DNA from: Arenibacter sp. 6A1
GTDB taxonomy: Bacteria > Bacteroidota > Bacteroidia > Flavobacteriales > Flavobacteriaceae
Length of the DNA stretch: 64,000 nucleotides
Direction of reading: 5' to 3'
NCBI RefSeq assembly: GCF_012272855.1
Contig: NZ_JAAXCQ010000008.1
Span: 186,001 to 250,000 of the forward strand
Below, piece after piece: positions 41,634-50,969 of the stretch; position 1 is the first letter of the stretch, and each line of letters begins with the position of its first letter. Below the pieces are notes generated by a model. The model was not told where the DNA came from. It did no database searches and saw only the letters and a program-made list of their open reading frames with translations. The translations under genes were made by a program, and so were the position numbers.

Positions 41634-42638
41634 ATGGATTTTAAGACTTTTAAAACAGCATATGAAAAAAGTCCTGTTCTAGAATATGTAAACAAACGCG
41701 CAGGAAAAGTGCCTTTGGCTACAATTAAGTTAATAACATACAATCATGCCAAGTATATAGCAACCTGTCTAGATTCCTTATTAAAACAGAAAACGAATTT
41801 TGATTTTGAAATATTAATTGCCGAGGATGAATCATCTGATGGCACTAGAGAAATTTGTAAAGAATATGCTGACAAGTATCCAGATAAAATTAGGCTTTTA
41901 TTAAATTCCAGAGCAAACAATATTGCTATAAACGGAAAGCCTTCTGGAACCTTTAATAGTGTTTTTGCAAATTTTTCAGCCAAGGGAAAGTACCTAACAA
42001 CTATTGAGGGAGATGACTATCTGATGGATGAAAACTCACTCCAAAAAAGAGTCGAATTTTTGGAGAACAATGAACGATTTGTAGCTTGTTTTCATAATAC
42101 AAAAGTTATAGAACAAGAAACATCAAAAGAACAACATGTTTTTAACTTCAAGAGTGATAGAACATTTGAGGCAGACGATTTGTTGAAGGTTTCCATACAT
42201 ACCGCATCACTCTTGTATAGAAATAACCTTATCAAGTTGTTTGATGAGGATATGAAAAATATTGTATGTGGAGATTTTATTTTAAGAGGAAAGTTAGCCG
42301 AATTCGGTGCTGCAAAGTTTTTATACGATGTTAAGCCAGCAGTGTATAGAAGGCATGACCAAGGTATTTTTAGTCCTATTCCTTTAGAAGCGCAAACCAA
42401 GCTAGCCATTGATGGGTTGCAATATTTAATAAACTATTATAAAACGAAAAAATCCAATTTAGATATTAAAAAAAATGCTTCGTATTTATACTTGTCTTAC
42501 TTTGTTTCTCACCTTATGAAAGATAAAAAGATAAAATTAAACTATCTAAAAAAAAGTTTGTTGTATGGAAAGGAAGTGAATTATTCACCTTACCAAATAA
42601 TTAAAGAATTTTTATTTTTCAAATTATATCGATTGTAG
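41634..42638 (+). CDS. Glycosyltransferase family 2
   Basis: About 334 aa from the ATG at 41634, one base after the preceding stop; the same frame runs further upstream inside the dioxygenase gene and that part is not used. LITYNHAKYIATCLDSLL, EILIAEDESSDGT and the acidic EGDDYLMD place it in GT2 with a GT-A fold and a DxD-like metal site. It is the only glycosyltransferase of the island, so it likely adds one sugar, perhaps the modified amino sugar, to a lipid carrier. Confidence 0.92.
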   Translation: MDFKTFKTAYEKSPVLEYVNKRAGKVPLATIKLITYNHAKYIATCLDSLLKQKTNFDFEILIAEDESSDGTREICKEYADKYPDKIRLLLNSRANNIAINGKPSGTFNSVFANFSAKGKYLTTIEGDDYLMDENSLQKRVEFLENNERFVACFHNTKVIEQETSKEQHVFNFKSDRTFEADDLLKVSIHTASLLYRNNLIKLFDEDMKNIVCGDFILRGKLAEFGAAKFLYDVKPAVYRRHDQGIFSPIPLEAQTKLAIDGLQYLINYYKTKKSNLDIKKNASYLYLSYFVSHLMKDKKIKLNYLKKSLLYGKEVNYSPYQIIKEFLFFKLYRL

Positions 42639-42642
42639 TATT

Positions 42643-43458
42643 ATGACCAATACTTTAATACAAAATATCAATTATTTAGATTATAAAGATTCAAATTTAA
42701 GTTATTTTGATTTAGCAGTCCGAATAAAAAAAGACCTTGATTCTGTAGGTTACATTGTTATTCAGAATTTTAATGTGGATACAGATAATGTTGAAGAAGC
42801 GAATCAAAAATTTCTCGAATTATCTGAATTAATTGGAACACCTATTTCTCATGATGGCAATAATAAAATCATTTGGGATATTAAATCAGCATCTAAATCT
42901 AAAAGTTTTATAAAGACTTATTCGGAACACAGTCATGAAGCAGAACTTCATACGGATAGTCAATATAGTTTTTACCCCGAAGATTATTTTGGTTTGTTGA
43001 CCTTAAAAAAAGCGGAATGTGGTGGTGGAGTATCGTCTCTTTTAAGTTTAAAAAATATATTAAAAACGCTTACTGAATTAGAGAATGCTAAGTCATTAAT
43101 AGAAATTCTTTCTTCAACAGATTATCCTTTTATAGTTCCTAATGTGTTTAAAAAACGTAAAGAAGATAAGGTTGAATTCAACTATGGACCAATATTAAGA
43201 GAAAATGAAATTCGTTTTAGAGTAGATACCTTTGAAAAAGCTTTAATGCACAAGGAAGCCATTTGTTCTACAGCACAAATTGAAGCCTATCAAATTTTAA
43301 AAGAAGTAATTCTTAACAATAGTTTTACTCAATATTTTTATTTAGAACCTAAAGATTTAATTTTTATAAATAATAAAACAATGTTGCATGGAAGAAGCGA
43401 GTTTTCCGATGAAAAAAGACATCTAATAAGGATCAGGATGAATAAAAATAGTGAATAA
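42643..43458 (+). CDS. TauD/TfdA-family (Fe/2OG) dioxygenase
   Basis: 271 aa. The iron triad is His103-x-Asp105 (ELHTDSQYS) and His249 (MLHGRSEF), followed by the Arg-rich RHLIRIR that binds 2-oxoglutarate. LLTLKKAECGGGVSSLLSL matches the family core. TauD relatives oxidise amino-acid- and sulfonate-type molecules and often hydroxylate amino acids in natural-product pathways. It is the last gene of the island and is unrelated in sequence to the PhyH-type enzyme two genes earlier. Confidence 0.9.
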   Translation: MTNTLIQNINYLDYKDSNLSYFDLAVRIKKDLDSVGYIVIQNFNVDTDNVEEANQKFLELSELIGTPISHDGNNKIIWDIKSASKSKSFIKTYSEHSHEAELHTDSQYSFYPEDYFGLLTLKKAECGGGVSSLLSLKNILKTLTELENAKSLIEILSSTDYPFIVPNVFKKRKEDKVEFNYGPILRENEIRFRVDTFEKALMHKEAICSTAQIEAYQILKEVILNNSFTQYFYLEPKDLIFINNKTMLHGRSEFSDEKRHLIRIRMNKNSE

Positions 43459-43634
43459 ATGCACAATCCGGTGAGAACGAACACCCATCCCCTAGAGAGC
43501 GGATAGTCATTCCGAAATAAAACGGACTTCCGTTCCAGGGTGGTTATACCGCAGCATATCTCTCCCCTTTAAAATAGAAAGTAGTTGGCACAAAACGAAC
43601 CGAAATATCCGTTCCCTAGCGGTCATTATCCAAC

Positions 43635-43666
43635 AAAAAAAGGCTGTCGTTCCCGACAGCCTTTTT
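43635..43666. terminator. Bidirectional terminator between the island and purD
   Basis: AGGCTGTCG (43641-43649) pairs with CGACAGCCT (43654-43662) around TTCC, with A and T runs outside. It ends both the island operon (plus) and purD (minus). The 176 bp before it (43459-43634) hold no gene. Confidence 0.92.
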
Positions 43667-43702
43667 AATAGTTATCTGCCCATAGGGCATTGAGGTTTCT
43701 TC

Positions 43703-44974
43703 TTATAGATCGAAACCAAGGTCCTTACGGAAGTACATTTCATCGAAATGTACTTTCTCTATATTTTTATAAGAGGTTTTTAAAGCCTCTTTAAAGTCGG
43801 CACCATAGGCGGTAACGGCCATGACCCTACCTCCATTGGTTACTACTTTTCCGTCTTTTAGTTGAGTCCCTGCATGGAAAACCACGGCGTCGTCAACAGT
43901 ATCAAAACCGGTGATTACCTTGCCGTTTACATAGGCTCCTGGGTAACCGCCAGACACCATCATAACGGTGGTAGCGGTACGCTCGTCTATTTCTAGGTTA
44001 ATGCTGTCCAAGGTCTGGTTGCCCACGGCCTGAAAAACTTCTACTAAATCGTTTTTGATCCTTGGAATTACCACTTCGGTCTCCGGATCGCCCATACGAA
44101 CGTTGTATTCTATCACTTTAGGGTCGTCACCAACTTTTATAAGTCCGATAAAGACAAATCCCTTATACGGCATATTGTCCTTTTTAAAGCCTTCTACGGT
44201 AGGTTTTACGATACGCTCGTGTACCTTGTCCATAAATGCCTTATCGGCAAAAGGAACTGGAGAAATAGCGCCCATACCTCCTGTATTCAGTCCGGTATCG
44301 CCTTCCCCTATTCGTTTGTAATCCTTGGCAGTTGGCAATACTTTATAGCCTTCACCATCGGTCAGTACAAAACAACTAAGCTCAATACCGTCCAAGAACT
44401 CCTCTATCACCACAGTAGTACTGGCGTTGCCAAATTTGGCATCGACCAACATGGTTTTCAATTCGTCCTTTGCCTCTTGTAGGTCCTGAAGGATCAGCAC
44501 CCCTTTTCCAGCGGCCAAACCATCGGCTTTTAGTACGTATGGCGGTTGTAAACTTTCTAAAAAGGCATATCCTTTTTCCAATGTCTCGGCAGTAAAGCTT
44601 TCATAGGCAGCGGTAGGAATGTTATGACGCATCATAAACTCCTTGGCAAACTGCTTGGAGCCTTCCAAGGTTGCAGCTAATTTTTGAGGTCCAATAACCG
44701 GAATATCCTTTAAGGCTTCATCGTTTAGGAAAAAATCGTGTACCCCGTTCACCAACGGATCTTCTGGGCCTACGACCACCATATTGATGCCTTCGGACAG
44801 TACCGCTTTTTTAATAGCCTCAAAATCGTTTACCCCTATCGGTAGGTTGGTAGCAATTGCTGCCGTTCCTGCATTACCGGGAGCTACAAAAAGATTGGAT
44901 AGTTTTGTACTTTGTTTCAGTTTCCATGCTATGGTATGTTCGCGCCCACCAGCACCAAGAATAAGGATGTTCAT
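43703..44974 (-). CDS. purD: Phosphoribosylamine-glycine ligase
   Basis: 423 aa GAR synthetase, the second step of purine synthesis, joining glycine to 5-phosphoribosylamine with ATP. NILILGAGGREHTIAWKL is the N-terminal GARS domain, and KADGLAAGKGVLI and EEFLDGIELSCFVLTDG form the ATP-grasp. YNVRMGDPETEV is the classic C-terminal motif. Start ATG at 44974. A TATTTTTG box at 44991-44998 (minus) may be its -7 element. Confidence 0.97.
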   Translation of the reverse strand: MNILILGAGGREHTIAWKLKQSTKLSNLFVAPGNAGTAAIATNLPIGVNDFEAIKKAVLSEGINMVVVGPEDPLVNGVHDFFLNDEALKDIPVIGPQKLAATLEGSKQFAKEFMMRHNIPTAAYESFTAETLEKGYAFLESLQPPYVLKADGLAAGKGVLILQDLQEAKDELKTMLVDAKFGNASTTVVIEEFLDGIELSCFVLTDGEGYKVLPTAKDYKRIGEGDTGLNTGGMGAISPVPFADKAFMDKVHERIVKPTVEGFKKDNMPYKGFVFIGLIKVGDDPKVIEYNVRMGDPETEVVIPRIKNDLVEVFQAVGNQTLDSINLEIDERTATTVMMVSGGYPGAYVNGKVITGFDTVDDAVVFHAGTQLKDGKVVTNGGRVMAVTAYGADFKEALKTSYKNIEKVHFDEMYFRKDLGFDL

Positions 44975-45020
44975 GCTTCAAAAATTTGTTCAAAAATACG
45001 GTTTGCAATGGAAATATCCA

Positions 45021-45998
45021 TTATAAGCTAGAGAAATCCCTGTGTTCTTTTTTCTGTAGTTCCTCCGGAGAAAGGGATTTAAAATACTCATATACCTTTT
45101 TAAGCCCTTCGGCACGCGATACTTTGGGCTCCCAGCCCAAGATTTCCTTGGCCAGGCTAATATCGGGTTCCCGCTGTAAAGGATCGTCTTGCGGCAACTC
45201 TTTATAGATAATTTTCTGATCTGTGCCAGTGAGTTTAATGATCTCCTCGGCAAATTCCTTGATGGTAGTTTCGTGCGGATTCCCAATATTGATAGGTTCG
45301 GTATAATCGCTCATTAACAAGCGGTAAATCCCTTCTACCTGGTCGTCTATATAACAAAAGGAGCGCGTTTGCGAGCCATCGCCAAAAACGGTCAGGTCTT
45401 CTCCCCGTAGTGCCTGTCCCATAAAGGCAGGTACCACTCTCCCATCGTTTAAACGCATTCTAGAGCCGTAGGTATTAAAAATACGAACGATACGGGTATC
45501 TACCCCATGAAAGCGGTGATAGGCCATGGTAATCGATTCCATAAAGCGCTTGGCCTCGTCATAGACCCCACGTGGCCCAATGGGACTCACATTCCCGTTA
45601 TAGGTTTCTTTTTGCGGATGTACCAGCGGATCGCCATATACCTCCGAAGTAGAAGCTACCAATATCCGCGCCTTTTTCTCTTTGGCTACTCCCAATAAGT
45701 TAAGGGTTCCCAGAGATCCTACCTTTAGGGTCTCTATCGGAATTTTTAAATAGTCGATAGGACTGGCGGGAGAGGCAAAATGCAAAATATAGTCCAGCTT
45801 GCCAGGAATGTGTACAAACTTGGTCACATCGTGGTGCTGGAACTCAAAATTCTTAAGGGGAAATAGGTGTTCTATGTTTTTTAGATCGCCGGTGATCAGG
45901 TTATCCATGGCAATCACATAAAACCCTTCTTTTATAAACCGATCGCACAAATGCGATCCTAAAAATCCGGCTGCCCCGGTGATGAGTACTTTTTTCAA
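45021..45998 (-). CDS. UDP-glucuronate decarboxylase (UXS-type SDR)
   Basis: 325 aa extended short-chain dehydrogenase. The NAD motif is [10 protein letters not shown], catalytic Ser is in STSEVYGDP, and Tyr146-x3-Lys150 is in [30 protein letters not shown] and [13 protein letters not shown] are typical of UXS, which makes UDP-xylose from UDP-glucuronate. The start is TTG at 45998, immediately before KKVLITG; no ATG fits. It supplies sugar nucleotides to the polysaccharide locus. Confidence 0.9.
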   Translation of the reverse strand: MKKVLITGAAGFLGSHLCDRFIKEGFYVIAMDNLITGDLKNIEHLFPLKNFEFQHHDVTKFVHIPGKLDYILHFASPASPIDYLKIPIETLKVGSLGTLNLLGVAKEKKARILVASTSEVYGDPLVHPQKETYNGNVSPIGPRGVYDEAKRFMESITMAYHRFHGVDTRIVRIFNTYGSRMRLNDGRVVPAFMGQALRGEDLTVFGDGSQTRSFCYIDDQVEGIYRLLMSDYTEPINIGNPHETTIKEFAEEIIKLTGTDQKIIYKELPQDDPLQREPDISLAKEILGWEPKVSRAEGLKKVYEYFKSLSPEELQKKEHRDFSSL

Positions 45999-46130
45999 AT
46001 GTATATGTTTTAGCTATTCTCCTCCTTAGGGCCACCAATTTTCGGGTAAGGGTCCTAAAAAGGTCTATCTCCTGTTTATTTTTCAAGTCTTAAAGATACA
46101 AAATAGGACGGTATACACGAGGCTAGCTTC

Positions 46131-47483
46131 TTAATATGCCTTCTCTTCTCCAGAGACCGCATTGATCACCGTTTGAAGGATAATCTTAAGATCTAGGAAA
46201 ATAGACCAGTTTTCGATATAAAAAATATCAAATTTGGTACGGTTAAATATATCCGTATCGGTTTCTATCTCTCCCCTATAGCCTTTTACCTGTGCCAGGC
46301 CTGTAATTCCAGGTTTTACAAAATGGCGCACCATATACTTGTCTACCCTATGGGCATATTCGTTGGTATGCTTTACCATATGAGGCCTTGGCCCTACGAC
46401 AGACATATTGCCAAAGAGCACATTGTAAAATTGTGGCAGCTCGTCTATACTCGTTTTACGCATAAAACGGCCAACCTTGGTAATCCGCATATCGTTCTTG
46501 CTCGCCATTTGGTTATCGGCATCGGCATTGGGAGCCATGGAGCGGAATTTATAGCAGTAGAACTCCTTATTGTCTATCCCGTTTCGCTTCTGTCTAAAAT
46601 AAATAGGACCCTTAGATTCCCAACGGATAAACATAGCCACTATTGGGGCCAACCATGAAAGTAGGAACACAATCACAAAAAGAGAGAACAGTATATCGAA
46701 AACCCTTTTTAAAGCCGAATTTAGCGGCTGATGCAAAGGAATATCGCGAAGGGACAAAATAGGAATATAATCGTAGTACTCAAAGGTGAGTTTTTTGGTA
46801 AATATATTCTTGTTGTCCGGAATAAACTTCAAGGTTTTTAGGTTGTTATCGGCAAAGTTGATAAAAAGGTTCAACTGGCTGTTCTTTAACTCTGCCACCG
46901 AACAGTATATCTCGTCTATATTGTTGTCTAAGATATACTCAAAACACTTTCTAATATCAAAATCTTTGTCATCTGCACAGAATTGCTGCATAAAATGGTA
47001 GCCAAACTCCCTGCGTTGGTGGAAAACCTCAATCAATTGATCCGTTTTCTTGTTCTTACCAATGACCACCACATTGCGCATATTCCCCTTTACTTCCTTA
47101 CGATACTGCATCAGCAGCACATAGTTGAGGAGTTTTAGCAGAAAAACACTGCCAAAAACACAGAGAAAATATTCTGCTAGACCCAAACGGCTCATATTGG
47201 GCTGTTTAAAGAAGCCTATAAAGGCATAGAGCACCAAAAAGAAAAATACAAATTGAGTCAACAATAACTTTACGATATAGGTTACCTTGGTATAGCGGTG
47301 CACCTCGTAAAAGCTGTTTTTAAAAGAAATGATAAACCAAGCCAGGGTTATATAGCCATGGAAAAGAAATGGGTATTGAAAATTAATGGGCAACACCAAG
47401 GCAAACAGGTTGATGACCAACAAGTCTATCCCATACGAAATGGGCGTTATAAAGCCGGAATAGCGGTGTTTTTTGGAAAACAT
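46131..47483 (-). CDS. Undecaprenyl-phosphate glycosyl-1-phosphate transferase
   Basis: 450 aa polyisoprenylphosphate hexose-1-phosphate transferase (WcaJ/WbaP type). Four or so N-terminal membrane helices, a CoA-binding-like middle domain (VVVIGKNKKTDQLI), and the catalytic C-terminal domain with FRSM, SIDELPQFYNVLFG and GPRP motifs. It starts repeat-unit synthesis by moving a sugar-1-phosphate to undecaprenyl phosphate. ATG start at 47483; a perfect TATCTTTG -7 element lies 32 bp upstream. Confidence 0.94.
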   Translation of the reverse strand: MFSKKHRYSGFITPISYGIDLLVINLFALVLPINFQYPFLFHGYITLAWFIISFKNSFYEVHRYTKVTYIVKLLLTQFVFFFLVLYAFIGFFKQPNMSRLGLAEYFLCVFGSVFLLKLLNYVLLMQYRKEVKGNMRNVVVIGKNKKTDQLIEVFHQRREFGYHFMQQFCADDKDFDIRKCFEYILDNNIDEIYCSVAELKNSQLNLFINFADNNLKTLKFIPDNKNIFTKKLTFEYYDYIPILSLRDIPLHQPLNSALKRVFDILFSLFVIVFLLSWLAPIVAMFIRWESKGPIYFRQKRNGIDNKEFYCYKFRSMAPNADADNQMASKNDMRITKVGRFMRKTSIDELPQFYNVLFGNMSVVGPRPHMVKHTNEYAHRVDKYMVRHFVKPGITGLAQVKGYRGEIETDTDIFNRTKFDIFYIENWSIFLDLKIILQTVINAVSGEEKAY

Positions 47484-47514
47484 GAATACCGTTTGGTTAG
47501 GTTTTTAGAGACTT

Positions 47515-47522
47515 CAAAGATA
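47515..47522 (-). promoter_or_regulatory. -7 element for the initiating transferase gene
   Basis: TATCTTTG on the minus strand, an exact TAnnTTTG, 32 bp before the ATG. The -33 element is not clear. Confidence 0.5.
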
Positions 47523-47587
47523 AATTTAAAAAACAAATCCACCTCGTGTATTCCTAAGAACTTAAATTTAGTGTAATAAGATCGCTT

Positions 47588-48328
47588 TTAAGCTTTTGAA
47601 AAAGCTTCTTTTACCACCAATCCAATAAACTTACTATTTCCCACTAAATAACGTTTCCACATACGTTTTGGTTCTTGTGCAAACCTATAAAACCACTCTA
47701 GACCTGCCTTTTGCATCCATAGGGGTGCTCGTTGCACTTTCCCTGCCACTACATCAAAACTTCCGCCTACTCCCATAACAAAATTTACCTTTTGCAACAA
47801 AGCTTTGTTTTCATATAGAAAATTTTCCTTGGTAGGAGAACTAATAGCTACAAATAAAATATTGGCACCACTTGCGGCAATTTCTTGGGCTATAGATTGT
47901 TCTTCTTCTTTTTTAAAATACCCATTTCTATAACCAGCGATGATATTTGGCGAATATTGATCGGTATAGGTATCTACTACTTTTCTCACCACTTCTTCTT
48001 GAGCTCCAAAGAAAAATATTTTATAGTTTTTATCATGAGCCATTTGCACTAGGTTAACCATCAGGTCTATCCCCGCTACGCGTTCTTTTAAGGGCTTCCC
48101 TAACACTTTTGATGCCCACACTACTGCTTGTCCGTCTGCATTGATTAAATCGCTCTCATTGACGCTTTGGCGCAACTGCAGATCTTTTTGCATAGCCACA
48201 ATCTTTCCTGCATTGACAACAACGTGATGCAATTGTTTCCCCTCAGCTATAGTATTGTCCACGATCTGTAGGGTTTCATTCATAGTAAGGTTATGAATGG
48301 AAGTATTAAGGATGTTGATTTTGTTCAT
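47588..48328 (-). CDS. WecG/TagA/CpsF-family glycosyltransferase
   Basis: 246 aa GT26 enzyme. NADGQAVVWASKVLGKPLKER is the conserved acceptor-side segment, and GVGGSFDVVAGKVQRAPLWMQ followed by GLEWFYRFAQEPKR is the family signature. WecG and TagA transfer ManNAcA or ManNAc to an undecaprenyl-linked GlcNAc, which fits the wecB/wecC genes in this locus. The gene overlaps the preceding one by 23 bp. Confidence 0.93.
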   Translation of the reverse strand: MNKINILNTSIHNLTMNETLQIVDNTIAEGKQLHHVVVNAGKIVAMQKDLQLRQSVNESDLINADGQAVVWASKVLGKPLKERVAGIDLMVNLVQMAHDKNYKIFFFGAQEEVVRKVVDTYTDQYSPNIIAGYRNGYFKKEEEQSIAQEIAASGANILFVAISSPTKENFLYENKALLQKVNFVMGVGGSFDVVAGKVQRAPLWMQKAGLEWFYRFAQEPKRMWKRYLVGNSKFIGLVVKEAFSKA

Positions 48329-49484
48329 TTAAATGTAATTCTAATAAATAATAACTAAATGCGTAAAACATCCAAGACTGTGCCCAACGAATATATGGAA
48401 TTTTAGATGTTACCCATTTCTTTTTTTGGTAGTAAAAATATCCTTTGGAAGATTGCATATTGTCAGTTGTCCAAAACAATACCCGGTCTACCAATTCCTT
48501 ATTTTCATTTAACACACCCAATTTGCTTAAAGTTACGATTAGCTGTGCTGGAGCATGAATATCGATTGGATAGGTTTTATTATTATAATACTTTGAAATT
48601 CCATCTTCGGTAAAAAAGGTATTCACATAGAATTCTAATCCTTTATCAATATATTTTTGAAAAGATAAATCTCCTGATATTTCTTGGTATCTATAAATAC
48701 ATTCTAGATTATAACCTGTATGAAAATTGTCTATCCATTGGTGAAAAGGCAAGGTGCCGTAGGACCAAGCGCCCTCTTTGGTTTGCCTCTTACAGACATA
48801 AGAAACTACTTTTTTAGCGGTTGCCAATAAATTAGAATCATTAGTATAAGGATATACTATAGCCAACAATTTAGCTCCTAATAGTCCTGCATTGTAGACC
48901 TGTGTACTATCTAGGGGTGAATAGGAAAAAGTAAAATCTTTGTCTTCGTCCAAGGATTTATTAAGATCTTTTAAAATAAAGTTTGTACAACTTATAGCTG
49001 TTTGCAATAACTCATCTCTTTTTGTAATCTCGTAAGCATCAATAAGTGCTTCACCTATAAATGAAGTAGCTACTACCGTTGGAGTATGCTTAGGTTGAAA
49101 AAAAGCTCTAGCTTGCCAATCAAAATTATATCCCCAGCAGGCACCTGAATAGCCACTAGTCTTTAATTCAAGAATTTTGGTCGATAAAAAATTTATTTTT
49201 TCTAAATATTCTACTCTTGGTTCTATTTTATACAGGTTACAATATCCCGTTAAAAACAATCCCAAACCTTTTGGATTATAATCCTTTTTTACTCCAAACA
49301 AAGGCCTAAGATTTATTGGATTTCTTTTAAAAAGTTGTATCCAAGCCAATCTAAAAAACCTGGACTTTCCTAAAGCTGTTTTTTGAATGACCCAACTGTT
49401 CAATCCGTCATAGGGATCCCAGCCTTTAAATTCTTCCGCTTCGCAAAAATCTTTTAGGTGCTTAAAACTTATATTTTTATCCAA
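48306..49484 (-). CDS. Alpha/alpha-toroid-like protein of the polysaccharide locus
   Basis: 392 aa, no signal peptide. It shows repeated helical hairpins (for example GACWGYNFDWQARAF, GAWSYGTLPFHQWIDNFHTGYN), like an (alpha/alpha)6-barrel such as glycan epimerases or lyases. Homologues in Bacteroidota are often loosely labelled delta-aminolevulinic acid dehydratase, a label I would not trust. The only available start is TTG at 49484, which follows an in-frame stop directly. It overlaps the WecG-type gene, so it probably acts on the same glycan. Function unknown. Confidence 0.7.
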   Translation of the reverse strand: MDKNISFKHLKDFCEAEEFKGWDPYDGLNSWVIQKTALGKSRFFRLAWIQLFKRNPINLRPLFGVKKDYNPKGLGLFLTGYCNLYKIEPRVEYLEKINFLSTKILELKTSGYSGACWGYNFDWQARAFFQPKHTPTVVATSFIGEALIDAYEITKRDELLQTAISCTNFILKDLNKSLDEDKDFTFSYSPLDSTQVYNAGLLGAKLLAIVYPYTNDSNLLATAKKVVSYVCKRQTKEGAWSYGTLPFHQWIDNFHTGYNLECIYRYQEISGDLSFQKYIDKGLEFYVNTFFTEDGISKYYNNKTYPIDIHAPAQLIVTLSKLGVLNENKELVDRVLFWTTDNMQSSKGYFYYQKKKWVTSKIPYIRWAQSWMFYAFSYYLLELHLNEQNQHP

Positions 49485-49595
49485 TTATTTATTTTTAAAG
49501 TTATATATTAACATTACCTCTCATCGTCGAATTAAAATACCGACAATCAAGAAAGCATGTTCCTAATTAGACATTATAATTAATTTAATCATTCA

Positions 49596-49612
49596 TTGTT
49601 ATAACAAATGTA
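49596..49612 (-). promoter_or_regulatory. -7 element with overlapping palindrome
   Basis: TACATTTG on the minus strand (49612-49605) matches TAnnTTTG. The perfect 12-bp palindrome TTGTTATAACAA (49596-49607) overlaps it and the expected transcription start. It lies in the 249-bp spacer 49485-49733, about 120 bp upstream of the TTG start. Confidence 0.45.
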
Positions 49613-49733
49613 CTTCCTTTCTTGACTCCTTTGAAAATACTTTCTTAGATAGGTTTAATCTTACTTTCCTTTTTCTAATAAGAACAGAAGTAAATCGGTA
49701 GAATAAGAACAATATTTAATGATTTTTTTTCCA

Positions 49734-50969
49734 TTAGCATTTTTCTTTTTTGAAATTTTGTTCTAAATTCATATATACATATGTTATTATATAAGAATAT
49801 ATAATGATTCCTAAACTCCTTAAAAGAATTGATTCAGTAATAAAAAAGATCAGTACTGAGCTATACATCAGAAATAAAAACCAATTTCTATCATTGTAAA
49901 TCGATTTTAATAAAAAACAGCAGTGATAAATAAAAATTAAAAAACCTACAATACCGAACATATAAAAAGACTCAACAAACTGATTATGGCTATTATAATT
50001 TTCTTTTATAGCCTTATTTAATCCATTTATTTTATATTCTTTTAGTCTTTTATCATTATGCGAACCAGTGCCATTTCCAAAAAGGATTTCTAATCCCTCT
50101 AAACTATTAATACTACTTTTCCAAAGTAAATATCTAGGTTGAACATCCTTCTCTAGAAAATTGGAAAACAATTCGGTAGTGGCTAATTTTTCCCTTTCTT
50201 CTAATTTTCTATTTGCTAATCTCGTTTCAAAGACTTTACTCACTGTAAAAAAGAACGCAATTAATATTCCCAAAAACAATATTGTTTTTTTAATCGTTGA
50301 AACCTTAATTAAAAAGAATTCATAAATCATTAAAATAGCAATAATTATAAAAGCGACCTTTGAAGCAATAAGAATTAATAAAAAAACATGCCCAAAAAAC
50401 ACCCCGTAATACGCCATCATTGAAAGCTCCGATCTTCTTTTTATGATAAATAAGGTTGAACAAATAATAATTAATGCCATATAGGTTGTATGAACATCGA
50501 CTATTTTTGAGAAACCAGAATAGTATAAATAATCTCCATAACCAATACTTTTTAAATATAAACCAATTAAGACATTAGAATAATAAGTTACCAAAACCAT
50601 AATCGGAAAATAAATCTCCAATAATTGAAATCCCTTACGAATTATATCCTTATCCGAATAGATATATACCCAAGGAACTAAAATTAATGGAAGTGACCGA
50701 AAAACAAGTTCTAGTCCGTTGATATAGTTAGTGGACCATAATAGTCCAAATAGGGAGAGAAAGAAGGGAATTGTTAGAATGAATAATTCCTTTTTAAAAA
50801 CAATATTTTCTCTTTTATTCTTATAATTTAAATTATATAGAAGCAACACTGCGATATTAATTAAAAGGGTAATTGAAACAAAGATTTCTCCTCGTAAAAG
50901 TATAGAACTGAAAGAAAGAAAAACCGAAATAATAACCAAATTAAAATGGTTTTGCTTAATATTAGCCAT
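49734..50969 (-). CDS. O-antigen ligase/polymerase-like membrane protein
   Basis: 411 aa with 10-12 hydrophobic segments. A periplasmic loop near residues 265-325 holds GNGTGSHNDKR and NYNSHNQFVESFYMFG; the His and Arg residues there match the Wzy_C (PF04932) signature of O-antigen ligases and polymerases. It is the last gene of the AT-rich core and starts directly after the stop of the small orphan gene (TAA then ATG). A second polymerase-like gene is at 53846, so one may polymerise and the other ligate. Confidence 0.87.
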   Translation of the reverse strand: MANIKQNHFNLVIISVFLSFSSILLRGEIFVSITLLINIAVLLLYNLNYKNKRENIVFKKELFILTIPFFLSLFGLLWSTNYINGLELVFRSLPLILVPWVYIYSDKDIIRKGFQLLEIYFPIMVLVTYYSNVLIGLYLKSIGYGDYLYYSGFSKIVDVHTTYMALIIICSTLFIIKRRSELSMMAYYGVFFGHVFLLILIASKVAFIIIAILMIYEFFLIKVSTIKKTILFLGILIAFFFTVSKVFETRLANRKLEEREKLATTELFSNFLEKDVQPRYLLWKSSINSLEGLEILFGNGTGSHNDKRLKEYKINGLNKAIKENYNSHNQFVESFYMFGIVGFLIFIYHCCFLLKSIYNDRNWFLFLMYSSVLIFFITESILLRSLGIIIYSYIITYVYMNLEQNFKKEKC

